From Pleurocapsales cyanobacterium LEGE 10410 (GTDB lineage: Bacteria > Cyanobacteriota > Cyanobacteriia > Cyanobacteriales > Xenococcaceae): a stretch of DNA of 64,000 bases. The stretch spans positions 1 to 64,000 of the forward strand of contig JADEXJ010000011.1 of the NCBI GenBank assembly GCA_015207195.1, written 5' to 3'. The position numbers and the translations under genes are program-made. Below, piece after piece: positions 44,880 through 54,895 of the stretch. The stretch's first letter is position 1, and each line of letters starts with the position of its first letter. The notes beneath the pieces were generated by a model. It saw only the letters and a list, made by a program, of their open reading frames with translations, ran no database searches and was not told where the DNA came from.

Positions 44880-45338
44880 ATGTCAGACCAAATGACCTAT
44901 CCTGACTACGTTTGGTGGCTTATACCAAATAAACTAGCAGGGATGTCCAGACCCCCTTTAGAAGATTTAACTCGACTCGATCGAGCAGGTATGCGGGGTA
45001 TTGTTTCGGTCATGGATGAACCTTCAGGTATTGAAGAGTATCGTGAGACTGGATTTGAAGCTCTTTGGCTGCCAACCACGGGAGGAAAACCACCGACTGT
45101 AGAACAGGTAAAGCAGTTTGTTCGATTCGCCAATCCATTAATCGCGCAAGAACAGCCTGTAGTAGTCCACTGTACCAGTGGTAATCGTAGAACGGGAACA
45201 TTACTTGCTGCTTACTTAATTGCTGAAGGAGAATTACCAGAACGAGCGATCGCACTTGTTAAAGAAGCACGTCCTACAGCCGAGTTAAGAGATGCTCAAC
45301 AAGAATTTTTATTTCGTTTGCCAGATTTATTGAAATAA
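44880..45338 (+). CDS. dual-specificity-type protein phosphatase in the ars operon
   Basis: This 152-residue protein has the cysteine-phosphatase loop H97-C98-TSGNR-R104-T (HCX5R). General acid candidates lie in VMDEPSG. It resembles the small dual-specificity/tyrosine phosphatases. Position 70 bp after acr3 suggests an arsenic role. Phosphatase-fold enzymes (ArsC of the low-molecular-weight PTP type, Acr2p of the Cdc25 type) reduce arsenate, and this protein could be a third example. No other ArsC gene is in the window. Confidence 0.82.
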   Translation: MSDQMTYPDYVWWLIPNKLAGMSRPPLEDLTRLDRAGMRGIVSVMDEPSGIEEYRETGFEALWLPTTGGKPPTVEQVKQFVRFANPLIAQEQPVVVHCTSGNRRTGTLLAAYLIAEGELPERAIALVKEARPTAELRDAQQEFLFRLPDLLK

Positions 45339-45515
45339 TTTTCGTTTTTGAACCTCCCTAAGTATACAAAAAGGTACTACGTATCAAAAATGTGCGTACT
45401 TGTTCACTTTGAATATATATTCTATGCTCCTTATTAACAGCCAATAGCAGTTGTTAGAGAACTCAAAACAATTGTTAAATCTGGTTCGGATGAAAAACTC
45501 GAACGAATCAAGAAA

Positions 45516-46385
45516 ATGAAAAACATACGAACGTTTCTATCACTCGCACTGGCAATTTTTGTAATCGTCTGGGGTAGCACGCAGGTCGTATCCCAAAGCA
45601 CCGCACCAAAACCCGAAGTAGTCTTGATGTCCGAAGTCGAGTGGAGTCCGCTTAATCCCGCTCGTGGCGACCAAAGCCCCAGGGCGGGAACTCTTTGGGG
45701 AGATCGCACCGATTCTGGAGCATCAGGCTTTCTTGTAGAATTTATGGACGGTTTCTCTTCCCCACCTCACATTCATAATGTTACCTACCGAGGAGTAGTC
45801 ATTAGCGGTACTATTCACAACGATGACCCCAATGCCGAGAAGATGTGGATGCCAGCGGGTTCTTTCTGGACGCAGCCAGCAGGAGAAGCGCACATTACCG
45901 CTGCCGAGGGTAGTACCAACTTGGCATACATAGAAATCGACGAAGGACCGTATCTCGTTAATCCTACAGAAGAGGCGTTTGACAGTGGCGAAAAGCCAAT
46001 AAATGTATACGAATCAAACATTATTTGGTTAAACGCATCGAATATTACTCGGATCGATCGCCCCCAAATGTCCGCAGATGTCGATGGAGCAAAGGTAGCT
46101 TTTCTTTGGGGCAACCCGCAGTCTGGTGAGCTAAATGGAACTCTTATTAAGCTGCCTTCTGAATTTACTGGCGAGATACGCAACCAAGGCTCGACCTTTC
46201 GCGCTGTAGTAATTAAAGGGCGATCGCTGTACCAAGTGCCAAGCGAAACAGAGGAGAAAACCTTAGAACCAGGCAGTTATTTCGGCTTGGAGGCAGAAAC
46301 GGTACATCAGGTTTCGTGCCAAGCAGAGGAGGAGTGCATCATCTACGTGCGGACAGAGGGTAAGTACGATGTGATTCCATCTTAG
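45516..46385 (+). CDS. secreted bicupin, DUF4437
   Basis: This 289-residue protein has a signal peptide (about 1-27, ending VVSQSTAP) and two cupin domains of the DUF4437 type. Domain 1 contains [19 protein letters not shown] with two His candidates for metal binding, and [11 protein letters not shown]. Domain 2 ends with [21 protein letters not shown]. The function is unknown; an anti-sigma or sugar-binding role is typical for periplasmic cupins. It contains a GCGATCGC and fits the host composition. Confidence 0.8.
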   Translation: MKNIRTFLSLALAIFVIVWGSTQVVSQSTAPKPEVVLMSEVEWSPLNPARGDQSPRAGTLWGDRTDSGASGFLVEFMDGFSSPPHIHNVTYRGVVISGTIHNDDPNAEKMWMPAGSFWTQPAGEAHITAAEGSTNLAYIEIDEGPYLVNPTEEAFDSGEKPINVYESNIIWLNASNITRIDRPQMSADVDGAKVAFLWGNPQSGELNGTLIKLPSEFTGEIRNQGSTFRAVVIKGRSLYQVPSETEEKTLEPGSYFGLEAETVHQVSCQAEEECIIYVRTEGKYDVIPS

Positions 46386-46508
46386 CTCGCTTCTCGATCG
46401 CCCGAAAAAACCGAATAGTTTGACTCAAGACTAAATAATTCTTGTACGCTCAAGTCGAACAAGGGGAGATTTGTATTGACAATCTTTTTCTCAGTTATTT
46501 GGCTCTCT

Positions 46509-47390
46509 CTAACGCTCCCAGGGTGGAATCGGCTGAAACTGTTCGATTAAAAATTCAATCATTACGCGAACTCTTGGTGCAACGATTTGGCGACTTGGAT
46601 AAAGGAGCCAGATAGACGCTTCTGTGACGAGTGGAAATTCTGGCAGCACTTCAATAAGAAGCCCAGACTTTAGACTTTCGCAAGCATTCCAAACGGACTT
46701 CATGCCAATACCCATTCCCTGCTCAAGCATTTTTCGCATTGCCTCGCCATCGTTAACGGTGTTCGAGAACGAAATGTTAATGATTTGTCCGTCTTCAAAT
46801 TTCCATCTTGTTTCTCCAAGTGTGACACATCGATGCGCTGCGAGGTCGTCTGGTGTAGTAGGAATACCATGTTGTTCGAGATATGCCGGAGAAGCCACAA
46901 GCAGCCGTCTGTCAGCAGCTAGTTTACGTACAATTAATCTACTATCTGCCAAGCTTGCATTTCGGATAATTAGGTCATAAGCGCCTTCGATGACATCAAG
47001 GACTTCATCAGATAGTCGCAAGTCAAGCTTAACTTGTGGATAGCGAGATTGGAATTTGTCCAGGAGAGGAATGATATACATCCGTCCGAAGGAACCAGGC
47101 ATTGCCATTCGGAGTACCCCCTGTACCGATTCCTCTTGCCCTCTCACTGCATTTAGCCCAGTCTCCAGAGTCTCTAAGGTTTGTTGAGCGAAGGGCAAAA
47201 ACAGCTCTCCATCAGTCGTCAGTGACACTGCTCTGGTTGTTCTGTTGAATAAGCGAAATCCTACGATTTCTTCGAGTTTAACTAAGCGGGCGCTCGCACT
47301 TGCAGGGGAAAGTGACAGGTCATGTGCTGCTGCCGTGACACCACCCAGTTCGGCAATTCTGATGAATAAGCGGAGCGATAAAATATCCAT
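46509..47390 (-). CDS. LysR-family transcriptional regulator
   Basis: This 293-residue LysR regulator has an N-terminal winged helix (LRLFIRIAELGGVTAAAHDL then LSPASASARLVKLEEIVGFR) and a C-terminal effector domain. It resembles the one-component regulators of proteobacterial quinone-reductase/aldehyde genes. It is divergent from the oxidoreductase gene at 47498 with a 107 bp gap that holds a pair of ATCCGAAT direct repeats. It has no GCGATCGC, so lateral origin is likely. Confidence 0.9.
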   Translation of the reverse strand: MDILSLRLFIRIAELGGVTAAAHDLSLSPASASARLVKLEEIVGFRLFNRTTRAVSLTTDGELFLPFAQQTLETLETGLNAVRGQEESVQGVLRMAMPGSFGRMYIIPLLDKFQSRYPQVKLDLRLSDEVLDVIEGAYDLIIRNASLADSRLIVRKLAADRRLLVASPAYLEQHGIPTTPDDLAAHRCVTLGETRWKFEDGQIINISFSNTVNDGEAMRKMLEQGMGIGMKSVWNACESLKSGLLIEVLPEFPLVTEASIWLLYPSRQIVAPRVRVMIEFLIEQFQPIPPWER

Positions 47391-47401
47391 TTATCAAAAA
47401 T

Positions 47402-47450
47402 ATCCGAATTATCATTTCGTTTCAAGCCCATTTATCTTTTCAATCCGAAT
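47402..47450. promoter_or_regulatory. ATCCGAAT direct repeats between lysR and the quinone reductase gene
   Basis: ATCCGAAT occurs at 47402-47409 and 47443-47450, each followed by an AT-rich TTATC/GATTA stretch. They lie between the divergent start codons and are candidate LysR recognition and activation sites. Confidence 0.45.
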
Positions 47451-47497
47451 GATTAATATACAATTATCGCTTCCACAAATTGAAAGGAGACAGCATC

Positions 47498-48484
47498 ATG
47501 AAAGCAATGCTTATAAAATCGTACGGTGAAGACGCGAAGTTTGAATCTGCGGAAATCGCCAAACCTCAAGTCAAGGCGGGTCATGTCCTTGTAAAGATCG
47601 CAGCGTCGAGCGTAAACACGGTCGATACGATGATTCGGAAGATGGGCAAGGAATTACCACTTTCGCCCGATACACCAGCGATTCTGGGTATGGACTTCGC
47701 TGGGACGGTCGAGGCTGTTGGCGAGGGTGTCTCAACTTATTCAATTGGCGACGAAGTTTACGGCTGTGCGGGTGGATTAGCAGACTTACCAGGCACGTTG
47801 GCTGACTACATAGTGGCGGATGCCAACCTGATTGCCCACAAACCAAAAACCTTGTCGATGCTTGAAGCTGCTGCCTTGCCGTTGGTTGCTATTACTGCTT
47901 ACGAAGGTCTAACTCGTGCGGGCATCAAGCAAGGACAGAAAGTTCTCGTACATGGAGGCTCTGGTGGCGTTGGTCATGTTGCTTTGCAACTAGCAAAACA
48001 CTTTGGTGCCGATGTCTATTCTACGGGAGGTGGTGACAAACAGTTAGCCCTAATTGAACAACTGGGTGCAACTGGCATCAACTACAAAACAGAATCGGTT
48101 GAAGAGTATGTTTCCAAACACACGGGTGGGACTGGTTTTGATTTGGTTTTCGATTCTGTTGGTGGTGCAAATATGCTTAATTCATTTGAAGCAGCAGCAC
48201 TTAATGGTCAAGTTGCATCAACCGTTTCGATGTGTGAGCTGGATTTGACGTTAGCTCACTTCAAAAGGTTGTCATTGCATGTCGTGTTTATGCTGATTCC
48301 GATGCTGCACAACTTCAAACGAGAACAACACGGGTCAATTCTTCGGAGCATAGCTCAGATTGTCGAGTCAGGCGGATTAAAGCCCGTACTTGACGAAGAG
48401 CATTATTCGCTCGAACAAGCTGGACAGGCACATGCTCGTTTGGAAAGCGGACAAGGAATGGGCAAGGTCGTTATTGAGAACTAA
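47498..48484 (+). CDS. zinc-independent quinone reductase / MDR family oxidoreductase
   Basis: This 328-residue medium-chain dehydrogenase starts at ATG 47498 with AAAGGAGA seven bases upstream; a TTG at 47480 is unlikely. The GroES-like N-terminal half has MDFAGTVEAVGEGV, and the Rossmann half has LVHGGSGGVGHVALQLAK for NADPH. The structural-zinc Cys cluster is absent, so it is of the QOR type. It probably reduces quinones or enones under control of the divergent LysR protein. It has no GCGATCGC, unlike neighbours further on. Confidence 0.9.
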   Translation: MKAMLIKSYGEDAKFESAEIAKPQVKAGHVLVKIAASSVNTVDTMIRKMGKELPLSPDTPAILGMDFAGTVEAVGEGVSTYSIGDEVYGCAGGLADLPGTLADYIVADANLIAHKPKTLSMLEAAALPLVAITAYEGLTRAGIKQGQKVLVHGGSGGVGHVALQLAKHFGADVYSTGGGDKQLALIEQLGATGINYKTESVEEYVSKHTGGTGFDLVFDSVGGANMLNSFEAAALNGQVASTVSMCELDLTLAHFKRLSLHVVFMLIPMLHNFKREQHGSILRSIAQIVESGGLKPVLDEEHYSLEQAGQAHARLESGQGMGKVVIEN

Positions 48485-48552
48485 TAGCCAAAACTGCCGA
48501 CACAACATAACTTAATTCACGCCAATTCGTTTAAACGAATAGGAAATACAAA

Positions 48553-49398
48553 ATGAACTACGACAATTTCATTACTTTCAACGTTGAGACTGAAAATGCG
48601 ATCGCTTGGGTAACTTTTGATTATCCTCCAGTTAATGTTCAAGGTCTGCCCATGCTGGCAGATCTAAATAGCCTTGCGTTACTGCTAGAACGCGATCGCG
48701 AAGTCAAAGTCGTTGTTTTCCAGTCAGCCCATCCAGAAATCTGGGTTTGCCACTACGACACAAACCTATTAAAGGATATGTCGATGGAAGCCGTCTCCCG
48801 CGAAGAAGCTAAATTGCTGGATCTGCAATCTGTTTTAGAACGTATCAGCAAGTTACCCCAAGCCACCATTGCCAAACTCGAAGGCTTCGCACGCGGTGGC
48901 GGTCATGAGTTTGCACTCGCCTGTGATATGCGTTTCGCGGCACGGGGAAAATTTAAGTTTATGCAGATGGAAGTCGGTATGGGCATTTTGCCCTGCGGCG
49001 GTGGTGCATCCCGTATGGCGCGTCAGGTTGGGCTTGGTCGAGCATTAGAAATTATCCTCAGCGCCCGTGACTTTGATGCGGACGAAGCCGAAGCATACGG
49101 CACAATCAACAAAGCACTTGAACCAGATGAAATCGGTCCCTATGTTGATGAGCTAGCCAAGCGTATTGCTAAATTCCCAGCAGAGTCCATCAATGCCTGC
49201 AAGCAAGCAGTTTATGAGTCCATCGATAAGCCGATTGAGGAAGCCCTCAAGGCGGAAGCTTACTGGCTATATCAAGCAACTAATAAAACTCCAGCCGTTA
49301 AGCGTTTCCAAATTGCTGATGACAAAGGTCTGCAATACGATCTGGAAAACCAGCGTAACTGGGAACAATTGGTAATTAATGTTCAAGAAATAGAATAA
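48553..49398 (+). CDS. enoyl-CoA hydratase/isomerase (crotonase) family protein
   Basis: This 281-residue crotonase-fold protein has the oxyanion-hole segment AKLEGFARGGGHEFALACDMRF, and FKFMQMEVGMGILPCGGGASR where hydratases carry a catalytic Glu (here near MEVGMGI). The reaction may be hydration, isomerisation or another CoA-thioester chemistry. It stands 68 bp after the quinone reductase gene and 42 bp before a flavin oxidoreductase gene on the same strand. Confidence 0.85.
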   Translation: MNYDNFITFNVETENAIAWVTFDYPPVNVQGLPMLADLNSLALLLERDREVKVVVFQSAHPEIWVCHYDTNLLKDMSMEAVSREEAKLLDLQSVLERISKLPQATIAKLEGFARGGGHEFALACDMRFAARGKFKFMQMEVGMGILPCGGGASRMARQVGLGRALEIILSARDFDADEAEAYGTINKALEPDEIGPYVDELAKRIAKFPAESINACKQAVYESIDKPIEEALKAEAYWLYQATNKTPAVKRFQIADDKGLQYDLENQRNWEQLVINVQEIE

Positions 49399-49440
49399 CC
49401 AACATCGAACCAAACAAACTAATCGTTAATACGTACCCCA

Positions 49441-50418
49441 ATGAAAGATTTTGAATCAATAAACCAAGGGTATAACAGCGTCTTTAAACCCAACCAGTTG
49501 AGCATTGGAATTGTTGTGCCAATTGAAAGTTATGCTTCTAACCCCATACCAACGATGAAGCATCATTTAGCCAGGGTGCAGCTAATCGATCGCTTGGGAT
49601 TTAAAGCGTTGTGGCTGAGAGATGTTCCCTTTAACGTACCGACCTTTGGAGACGCAGGACAAACCTTCGATCCTTTTACCTACCTCGGCTATCTAGCTGG
49701 TTTGACTACAGATATTGCCCTCGGAGTTTCTAGTATTGCTTTACCCCTACATTATCCCGTTCACGTAGCCAAATCTGCTGCCACGGTAGATCGGTTATCT
49801 GAGGGAAGATTGATTTTAGGAGTGGCATCGGGAGACAGATACGAAGAATATCCTGCGATGGGAATAGATTATGAAAATCGAGGAGAACTATTTCGAGAAG
49901 CATTTGCTTACATTCGCAAAGCACAAGAAAAATTCCCAATTTTGGAATCTAAGCACTATGGAAATTCCCCAGGACATATCGACGTACTACCAAAAGCTAC
50001 TGCACATAAGATTCCCTTATTAATTACTGGAAGTAGTCGGCAAACCCTGGATTGGAATGCTCAAAACGCAGACGGCTGGATGTCCTATCCCAGAGATTTA
50101 TATCAGCAGCAAAACACCATCACACAGTGGCGCGATCTGGTGGCAAAAACACAAACTTACAATAAACCATTCATGCAGCCGTTGTATGTAGATATACAAA
50201 AAGATGATGACTTTAAACCTCAACCAATACACTTAGGTCTAAGAATTGGTGTCAATTATTTAATCGATTACTTACATCATCTTGAAGACATAGGGGTGAA
50301 CCATGTGGCACTGAATCTTCGGTTTAACTCAATGGATATGGATCGCACATTAGAACATCTTGCGAAAAAAGTATTACCCCATTTTCATTCAAACTTAATA
50401 AAGCAGAAAGTATCATGA
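49441..50418 (+). CDS. LLM-class flavin-dependent oxidoreductase
   Basis: This 325-residue luciferase-like monooxygenase-fold protein has an FMN-site region LGVSSIALPLHYPVHVAKSAATVDRLSEGRLILGVASGD and a C-terminal DIGVNHVALNLRF. Members oxidise or cleave diverse carbon substrates with FMNH2 and O2. It overlaps the next SDR gene by 4 bp, so the two products probably act together. Confidence 0.88.
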   Translation: MKDFESINQGYNSVFKPNQLSIGIVVPIESYASNPIPTMKHHLARVQLIDRLGFKALWLRDVPFNVPTFGDAGQTFDPFTYLGYLAGLTTDIALGVSSIALPLHYPVHVAKSAATVDRLSEGRLILGVASGDRYEEYPAMGIDYENRGELFREAFAYIRKAQEKFPILESKHYGNSPGHIDVLPKATAHKIPLLITGSSRQTLDWNAQNADGWMSYPRDLYQQQNTITQWRDLVAKTQTYNKPFMQPLYVDIQKDDDFKPQPIHLGLRIGVNYLIDYLHHLEDIGVNHVALNLRFNSMDMDRTLEHLAKKVLPHFHSNLIKQKVS

Positions 50419-51212
50419 AAACAATATTAATCACGGGAAGTACCGATGGCATCGGCAGGCTTGTAGCCATAAAAATTGCTAAAGAAGGACATGAAGTTTA
50501 TTTACATGGCAGAAATCCTCAAAAGCTAGCTAACGTAGTCTCAGAAATTAAAGAAGAAACCAAAAACGAAAATATCAAAGGGTTTGTGGCAGATTTTTCC
50601 GATTTAGATGTTGTCAAACAGATGACTCATCAAATTAAGGGAGCGACATCAAAAATTGATGTCCTGATTAATAATGCAGGAGTTTATAACAGCAGCAAAA
50701 GCCAAAACGATGATGGCTTAGATATGCGACTTGTAGTAAATTATTTAGCTCCTTTTACACTTACGAATGAGTTAATTCCTCGCCTTAAAAAAGGAGAAAA
50801 AACTCGCATTGTTAATCTAAGTTCGGCTGCTCAATCTCCCATAGATTATGAAGTCTTAGCTGGTAAAGAGATGCGTTCTGAAAGTGAAACCTATGCCCAG
50901 AGTAAATTGGCTTTAACTATGTGGAGTTTTTATTTAGCTAAAAAAGAACCTTCTATAAATGTAATCGCTGTAAACCCAGGTTCGTTACTCAATACAAACA
51001 TGGTCAAAGAAGCTTTCGGAAAACATTGGTCGTCGGCAGATAAAGGAGCAAATATTCTCTACGACTTGGCAGTTTCGGAAGATTACAAAGGTGATAGTGG
51101 CAAGTATTTTGATAACGACAGAGGAACTTTTGCCGAAGCACATCCCGATGCCTATAACGAAACCAAAATTAATAAACTTATTACTACAACGGCTAAAATT
51201 TTAGCTAATTAA
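50415..51212 (+). CDS. SDR family NAD(P)-dependent oxidoreductase
   Basis: This 265-residue short-chain dehydrogenase has cofactor motif TGSTDGIGR, NNAGVY, catalytic Ser in VNLSSAAQ and Tyr-Lys in YAQSKLAL; HGRNPQK suggests NADP(H). Its start overlaps the LLM gene by 4 bp. It is a different subgroup from the SDRs at 31877 and 52666. Confidence 0.9.
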   Translation: MKTILITGSTDGIGRLVAIKIAKEGHEVYLHGRNPQKLANVVSEIKEETKNENIKGFVADFSDLDVVKQMTHQIKGATSKIDVLINNAGVYNSSKSQNDDGLDMRLVVNYLAPFTLTNELIPRLKKGEKTRIVNLSSAAQSPIDYEVLAGKEMRSESETYAQSKLALTMWSFYLAKKEPSINVIAVNPGSLLNTNMVKEAFGKHWSSADKGANILYDLAVSEDYKGDSGKYFDNDRGTFAEAHPDAYNETKINKLITTTAKILAN

Positions 51213-51417
51213 TAACCATGTAATTATAGAAAAGCGATCTTTCTAAAACCCATTAAATTTGAAAGATAATCGTAAGGTGAGCATTGCCCACCTACATATG
51301 GTGTCTCTGCGTAAGTCCTGATTTTATGTCTGTGTTTTTAAATCTTCAGAGAGAGATAGCTAGCTCGCAAAGTGCAGTATCTTATTTTTAAGAGCTAAAC
51401 CGACATCGATAAAAAAC

Positions 51418-52323
51418 ATGAAGCAAAACAATTCTCTTACTATCGACTGGACTCAAAAAGATGTAGGTTCTCAGCTTTTCCCTGGTTCATCTTTACTAAG
51501 CAGTCACAAAGCAGGGTGGGAGAACATTACCTTAGAGCATCATTTTGTTCGCTCGGTTTGGGAAACACCAAAGATTAGCTATGCTCAACATACAGTTATT
51601 CTGCATTTAAACCCTAAAACCAATTTAGAACGAAAAATAGGCGATCGCCGACAGGATTACAATATGTCTATTGGCGATATTGCGATCGTTCCCGCTCATG
51701 TTAATCATTACGCAGTTAATAAAAATGAATGTGAAGGGCTTTTTTTAGCACTCGATCCTCAATTTGTCGCTCAAATTGCCTATGAAACGGTAGATCCAGA
51801 TAGCATGGAATTAGTACCGACCTTTATTCAATCCGATCCCTTAATTTATCATTTGGGTTTGGCAATCAAGTCAGAATTAGAAACGGATTATTTTGGTTCT
51901 CGTCCTTATGTCGAGTCTTTAACCACTGCTTTAGCAGCTCACATAGTTAAAAAATACTCTACCCGCAAAGTAAAGCTCGATCGCTATGAGGATGGATTGT
52001 CTCGATACTCTCTGCGACAGGCGATAAGCTATATTGAGGATAATCTTCACTCTAATCTAAAAATAGCTGAAATAGCTGAAAATATAGGCATGAGTCCTTT
52101 TTACTTCAGCCGTCTGTTTAGAAAATCGATGGGACTTTCGCCTCATGAATACCTAACCCAACGCCGTTTGGAAGTCGCCAAGCACAAGTTGAAAAAAACT
52201 AATATACCGATTATCGATATTAGTGCTGAGGTTGGTTTTAACAGCCAGAGTCATTTTATTACGCTGTTTAAAAAGCAAGTTGGCACAACGCCACTTAAGT
52301 ATAGAAAAGAATTCCGAGGCTGA
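51418..52323 (+). CDS. AraC-family transcriptional regulator
   Basis: This 301-residue regulator has a cupin-like sensing domain (about 20-170) and a C-terminal double helix-turn-helix (about 195-298: LKIAEIAENIGMSPFYFSRL then FRKSMGLSPHEYLTQRRLE). It is placed between two SDR genes on the same strand and is the best candidate to control one or both. The inducer is unknown. Confidence 0.9.
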   Translation: MKQNNSLTIDWTQKDVGSQLFPGSSLLSSHKAGWENITLEHHFVRSVWETPKISYAQHTVILHLNPKTNLERKIGDRRQDYNMSIGDIAIVPAHVNHYAVNKNECEGLFLALDPQFVAQIAYETVDPDSMELVPTFIQSDPLIYHLGLAIKSELETDYFGSRPYVESLTTALAAHIVKKYSTRKVKLDRYEDGLSRYSLRQAISYIEDNLHSNLKIAEIAENIGMSPFYFSRLFRKSMGLSPHEYLTQRRLEVAKHKLKKTNIPIIDISAEVGFNSQSHFITLFKKQVGTTPLKYRKEFRG

Positions 52324-52665
52324 TTGTTAGCGAATATCGTTCTCTTACTCAGTTATTCAAAACAAAATAGCGAAAAAAAAGAAATTTTTAGCACGATCGC
52401 GAAATTTCGAGCAGAAAAACGCAAGAAAGCAATCTGCAAGTCTTTGTATATTGATTATCAAAGGAACAGAAACGAAGTCTGGCAAATATAATTTACTCGC
52501 CGATCGTTCGGGTTCCCAAAAACGCTCAAACAACCAAAACACTTTTACCAAGGCTTCTGCCTTCGTTCAAAGATGAGCGAACCAAGTCAATTTGGCTGAC
52601 CAAATAGTCTTTTCCTTTTTTCTCTCGATCTCAATTCAAAAAGTTTCGCTGGCGAAAATATAATT
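52324..52665. other. intergenic region with a small palindrome
   Basis: No gene is seen in 342 bp. ATTTGG, four bases, CCAAAT form a perfect inverted repeat at 52590-52605, followed by a pyrimidine-rich TCTTTTCCTTTTTTCTC tract and 60 bp later the SDR start. It may be an operator or a weak terminator. Confidence 0.5.
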
Positions 52666-53460
52666 ATGGAACTCAATTTACAAAACCAAAAGGTCTTAGT
52701 TAGTGCTTCATCTGGTGGTATCGGTCATGCTATTGCAACCGCTTTTGCTAGAGAAGGGACAGAAGTTATTATTAACGGTCGTAGTGAAGATTCTGTTAAT
52801 AGCGCGATCGCCAAAATTAAAGAAAACTTACCAGATGCTAAATTACTACCTTTAGCAGCCGATTTAGGAACGGCAGATGGATGTAGACTGGCAACTGAAT
52901 CTTATCCAGAAATAAATATTTTAGTCAATAATCTAAGTTTGTACGAATCGGTCGATTTTTTTGAAATTACTGACGAACAATGGCAGCGTTTGTTTGATAT
53001 TAATATTATGAGTAGCGTTCGTCTGTCGCGACATTATCTCAAGCAGATGTTGGAACGTAAGCAAGGTAGGATATTATTCATTGCTAGCGAAAGTGCTATT
53101 TCTCCCGCACCCGAAATGGCTCATTACAGTGCGACTAAAACCATGCAGCTTTCGATTGCCCGTTCTTTAGCCGAACTTACCAAAGGGACTGAAGTAACGG
53201 TTAATTCCTTGTTGCCAGGTTCGACAATGACTGAAAGTGTGATGGACTTTATTCAAGATGTATTTGATGATAAATCGCTTTCCGCAGAAGCCGCCGAACA
53301 AAAATTTATGGCAGAAAATCGTTCTACTTCTCTCATTCAACGTCTGATTCGACCTGAAGAAATTGCTAATGCTGCCGTTTTCTTATGTAGTCCTCTAGCA
53401 TCGGCTTTTAACGGTTCGGCAGTACGTGTTGATGGAGGATTGGTACGCAGCATTTCTTAA
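52666..53460 (+). CDS. SDR family oxidoreductase
   Basis: This 264-residue classical SDR has cofactor motif SASSGGIGHAIA, where the usual TG is SA, then NNLSLYE, Ser in FIASESAIS and Tyr-Lys in HYSATKTMQ. The C-terminal RPEEIANAAVFLCSPLASAFNG and VDGG are typical of 3-oxoacyl-reductase-like enzymes. It ends 7 bp before the ltrA start, so they form a pair. Confidence 0.9.
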   Translation: MELNLQNQKVLVSASSGGIGHAIATAFAREGTEVIINGRSEDSVNSAIAKIKENLPDAKLLPLAADLGTADGCRLATESYPEINILVNNLSLYESVDFFEITDEQWQRLFDINIMSSVRLSRHYLKQMLERKQGRILFIASESAISPAPEMAHYSATKTMQLSIARSLAELTKGTEVTVNSLLPGSTMTESVMDFIQDVFDDKSLSAEAAEQKFMAENRSTSLIQRLIRPEEIANAAVFLCSPLASAFNGSAVRVDGGLVRSIS

Positions 53461-53467
53461 TTAAAAT

Positions 53468-54652
53468 ATGAATAAATTCCCCTGGATAAAACCAATTGCC
53501 ATTCGCAGTTCGGATGAGGCACACAGACAAGCTTCCTGGCTAGAACTGTTTGTCGATCTTGGTTTCGTTTTGGCAATTAGTTCGACTACCAAAATATTTG
53601 AAACAGGTTTTTCTCTTGATAATTTGTTAGTTTATTCGGGTGTTTTTTTCTCGATCTTTTGGGTCTGGAATCGGTTTACTTGGTACGCTACTCTTTTTGA
53701 TAACAACGATATTCCTTTTAGATTGAGCTTTTTAGCATCTATTTTTTGTATAATAGGCTTATCTGCGAGTATAGAAGAGATTTCAGCTAATAATTATAAC
53801 CACTTCACTTTTTACTACTTTATAGTAGAATGTATTTTGCTTTACTTGTGGAGTAGAGTTTGGCGAAAACCTCAATACAGAATACTGGCAAAACATCATC
53901 TGATTGGTTATTCAATTGGGACTCTACTAATCGCATTATCGCTTTTAGTAGAAGGTAAAACTAAACTTATTTTCTGGCTATTGGCAATTTTATCTGAAGC
54001 GATCGGTCCAATAGTAGCTTGGTATCGAATGCGTAGTCAAATTCCCGTTCATACCAGTCATATTATCGAAAGACACGGTTTATTTACGATTATTTTACTT
54101 GGTGAAGGGGTAGTTGCGATTGGACATAATATGTCTTTCCCTCTGTCTAATGATACTTTTATCCCGTCAGCGATCGCCTTCGGCATAATTATTGCCCTTT
54201 GGTGGATTTATTTCGATTGTGGTTTTGGTTTCTCGACCAATTTATCTCACAATATGTTGAAAACCTTTATTTTTGGTTACGGACAGTTTTTTGTGTTTTT
54301 GGCACTCTCGGCGATCGACATAAGTTTAGAATATGGTTTACACTTTGCTTTAAATCCCGAACACTCTGAATTAGTTAATGTTAAGGCTATTGAAAATATG
54401 CTATTAGCTGGTGTAGCGGGTTTTCTCTTAATTATGAGTGCGATTCAGATAATTATTTCTCAAAAAAATCCTAGGAAAATATATTTATTTCGTTTGGCGT
54501 GCGGAGTAGCAGTTGGGTTGGGCTTGTTTACTAAATTTAATCTGGCGTTTCAAACAATTATGCTAATTGTACTAACTGTATTAATTTTGGTTGCCATTAA
54601 TGATACCTATCACTGGGAAAATTTGAAAAATAATAGTCAATTATCAAAGTAA
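53468..54652 (+). CDS. ltrA: low-temperature-requirement A family membrane protein
   Basis: This 394-residue polytopic protein has about ten helices and the LtrA signatures: ASWLELFVDLGFVLAISST near the start and HIIERHGLFTIILLGEGVVAIG in the middle. LtrA was named from Listeria growth at low temperature, but the molecular role is unknown. It follows the SDR gene by 7 bp. Confidence 0.9.
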   Translation: MNKFPWIKPIAIRSSDEAHRQASWLELFVDLGFVLAISSTTKIFETGFSLDNLLVYSGVFFSIFWVWNRFTWYATLFDNNDIPFRLSFLASIFCIIGLSASIEEISANNYNHFTFYYFIVECILLYLWSRVWRKPQYRILAKHHLIGYSIGTLLIALSLLVEGKTKLIFWLLAILSEAIGPIVAWYRMRSQIPVHTSHIIERHGLFTIILLGEGVVAIGHNMSFPLSNDTFIPSAIAFGIIIALWWIYFDCGFGFSTNLSHNMLKTFIFGYGQFFVFLALSAIDISLEYGLHFALNPEHSELVNVKAIENMLLAGVAGFLLIMSAIQIIISQKNPRKIYLFRLACGVAVGLGLFTKFNLAFQTIMLIVLTVLILVAINDTYHWENLKNNSQLSK

Positions 54653-54895
54653 TTACAGAGTTGCTTTATATTACCAAATTTATTAAGTTAACCAACAAGC
54701 AAAGTTATCAGCATCCCTACCATATAATCAGTTGAATCTCGATCGCGAAGAACACCAGTGGTTTTCTAAGGCGCGATCTCCCTTGGTCTGAGCTTCGCAC
54801 TTCGGTATCGACTGAGCCTGAATTATCAAATTGAGCATAACGTGCATTTTTGAGCAAATCTTCAAACATCTGTAAAACTACTTACAATAGAGGAT

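Noticed and set aside
52357-52551. 64-codon minus-strand frame rich in Phe
   Set aside because: There is no start signal or family similarity, and its composition reflects AT-rich DNA.
54717-54869. Minus-strand 50-codon frame starting MFEDLLKNARYAQFDN
   Set aside because: It has plausible composition but no recognised family, and no supporting context; it could be a gene remnant, but I cannot support it as a feature.
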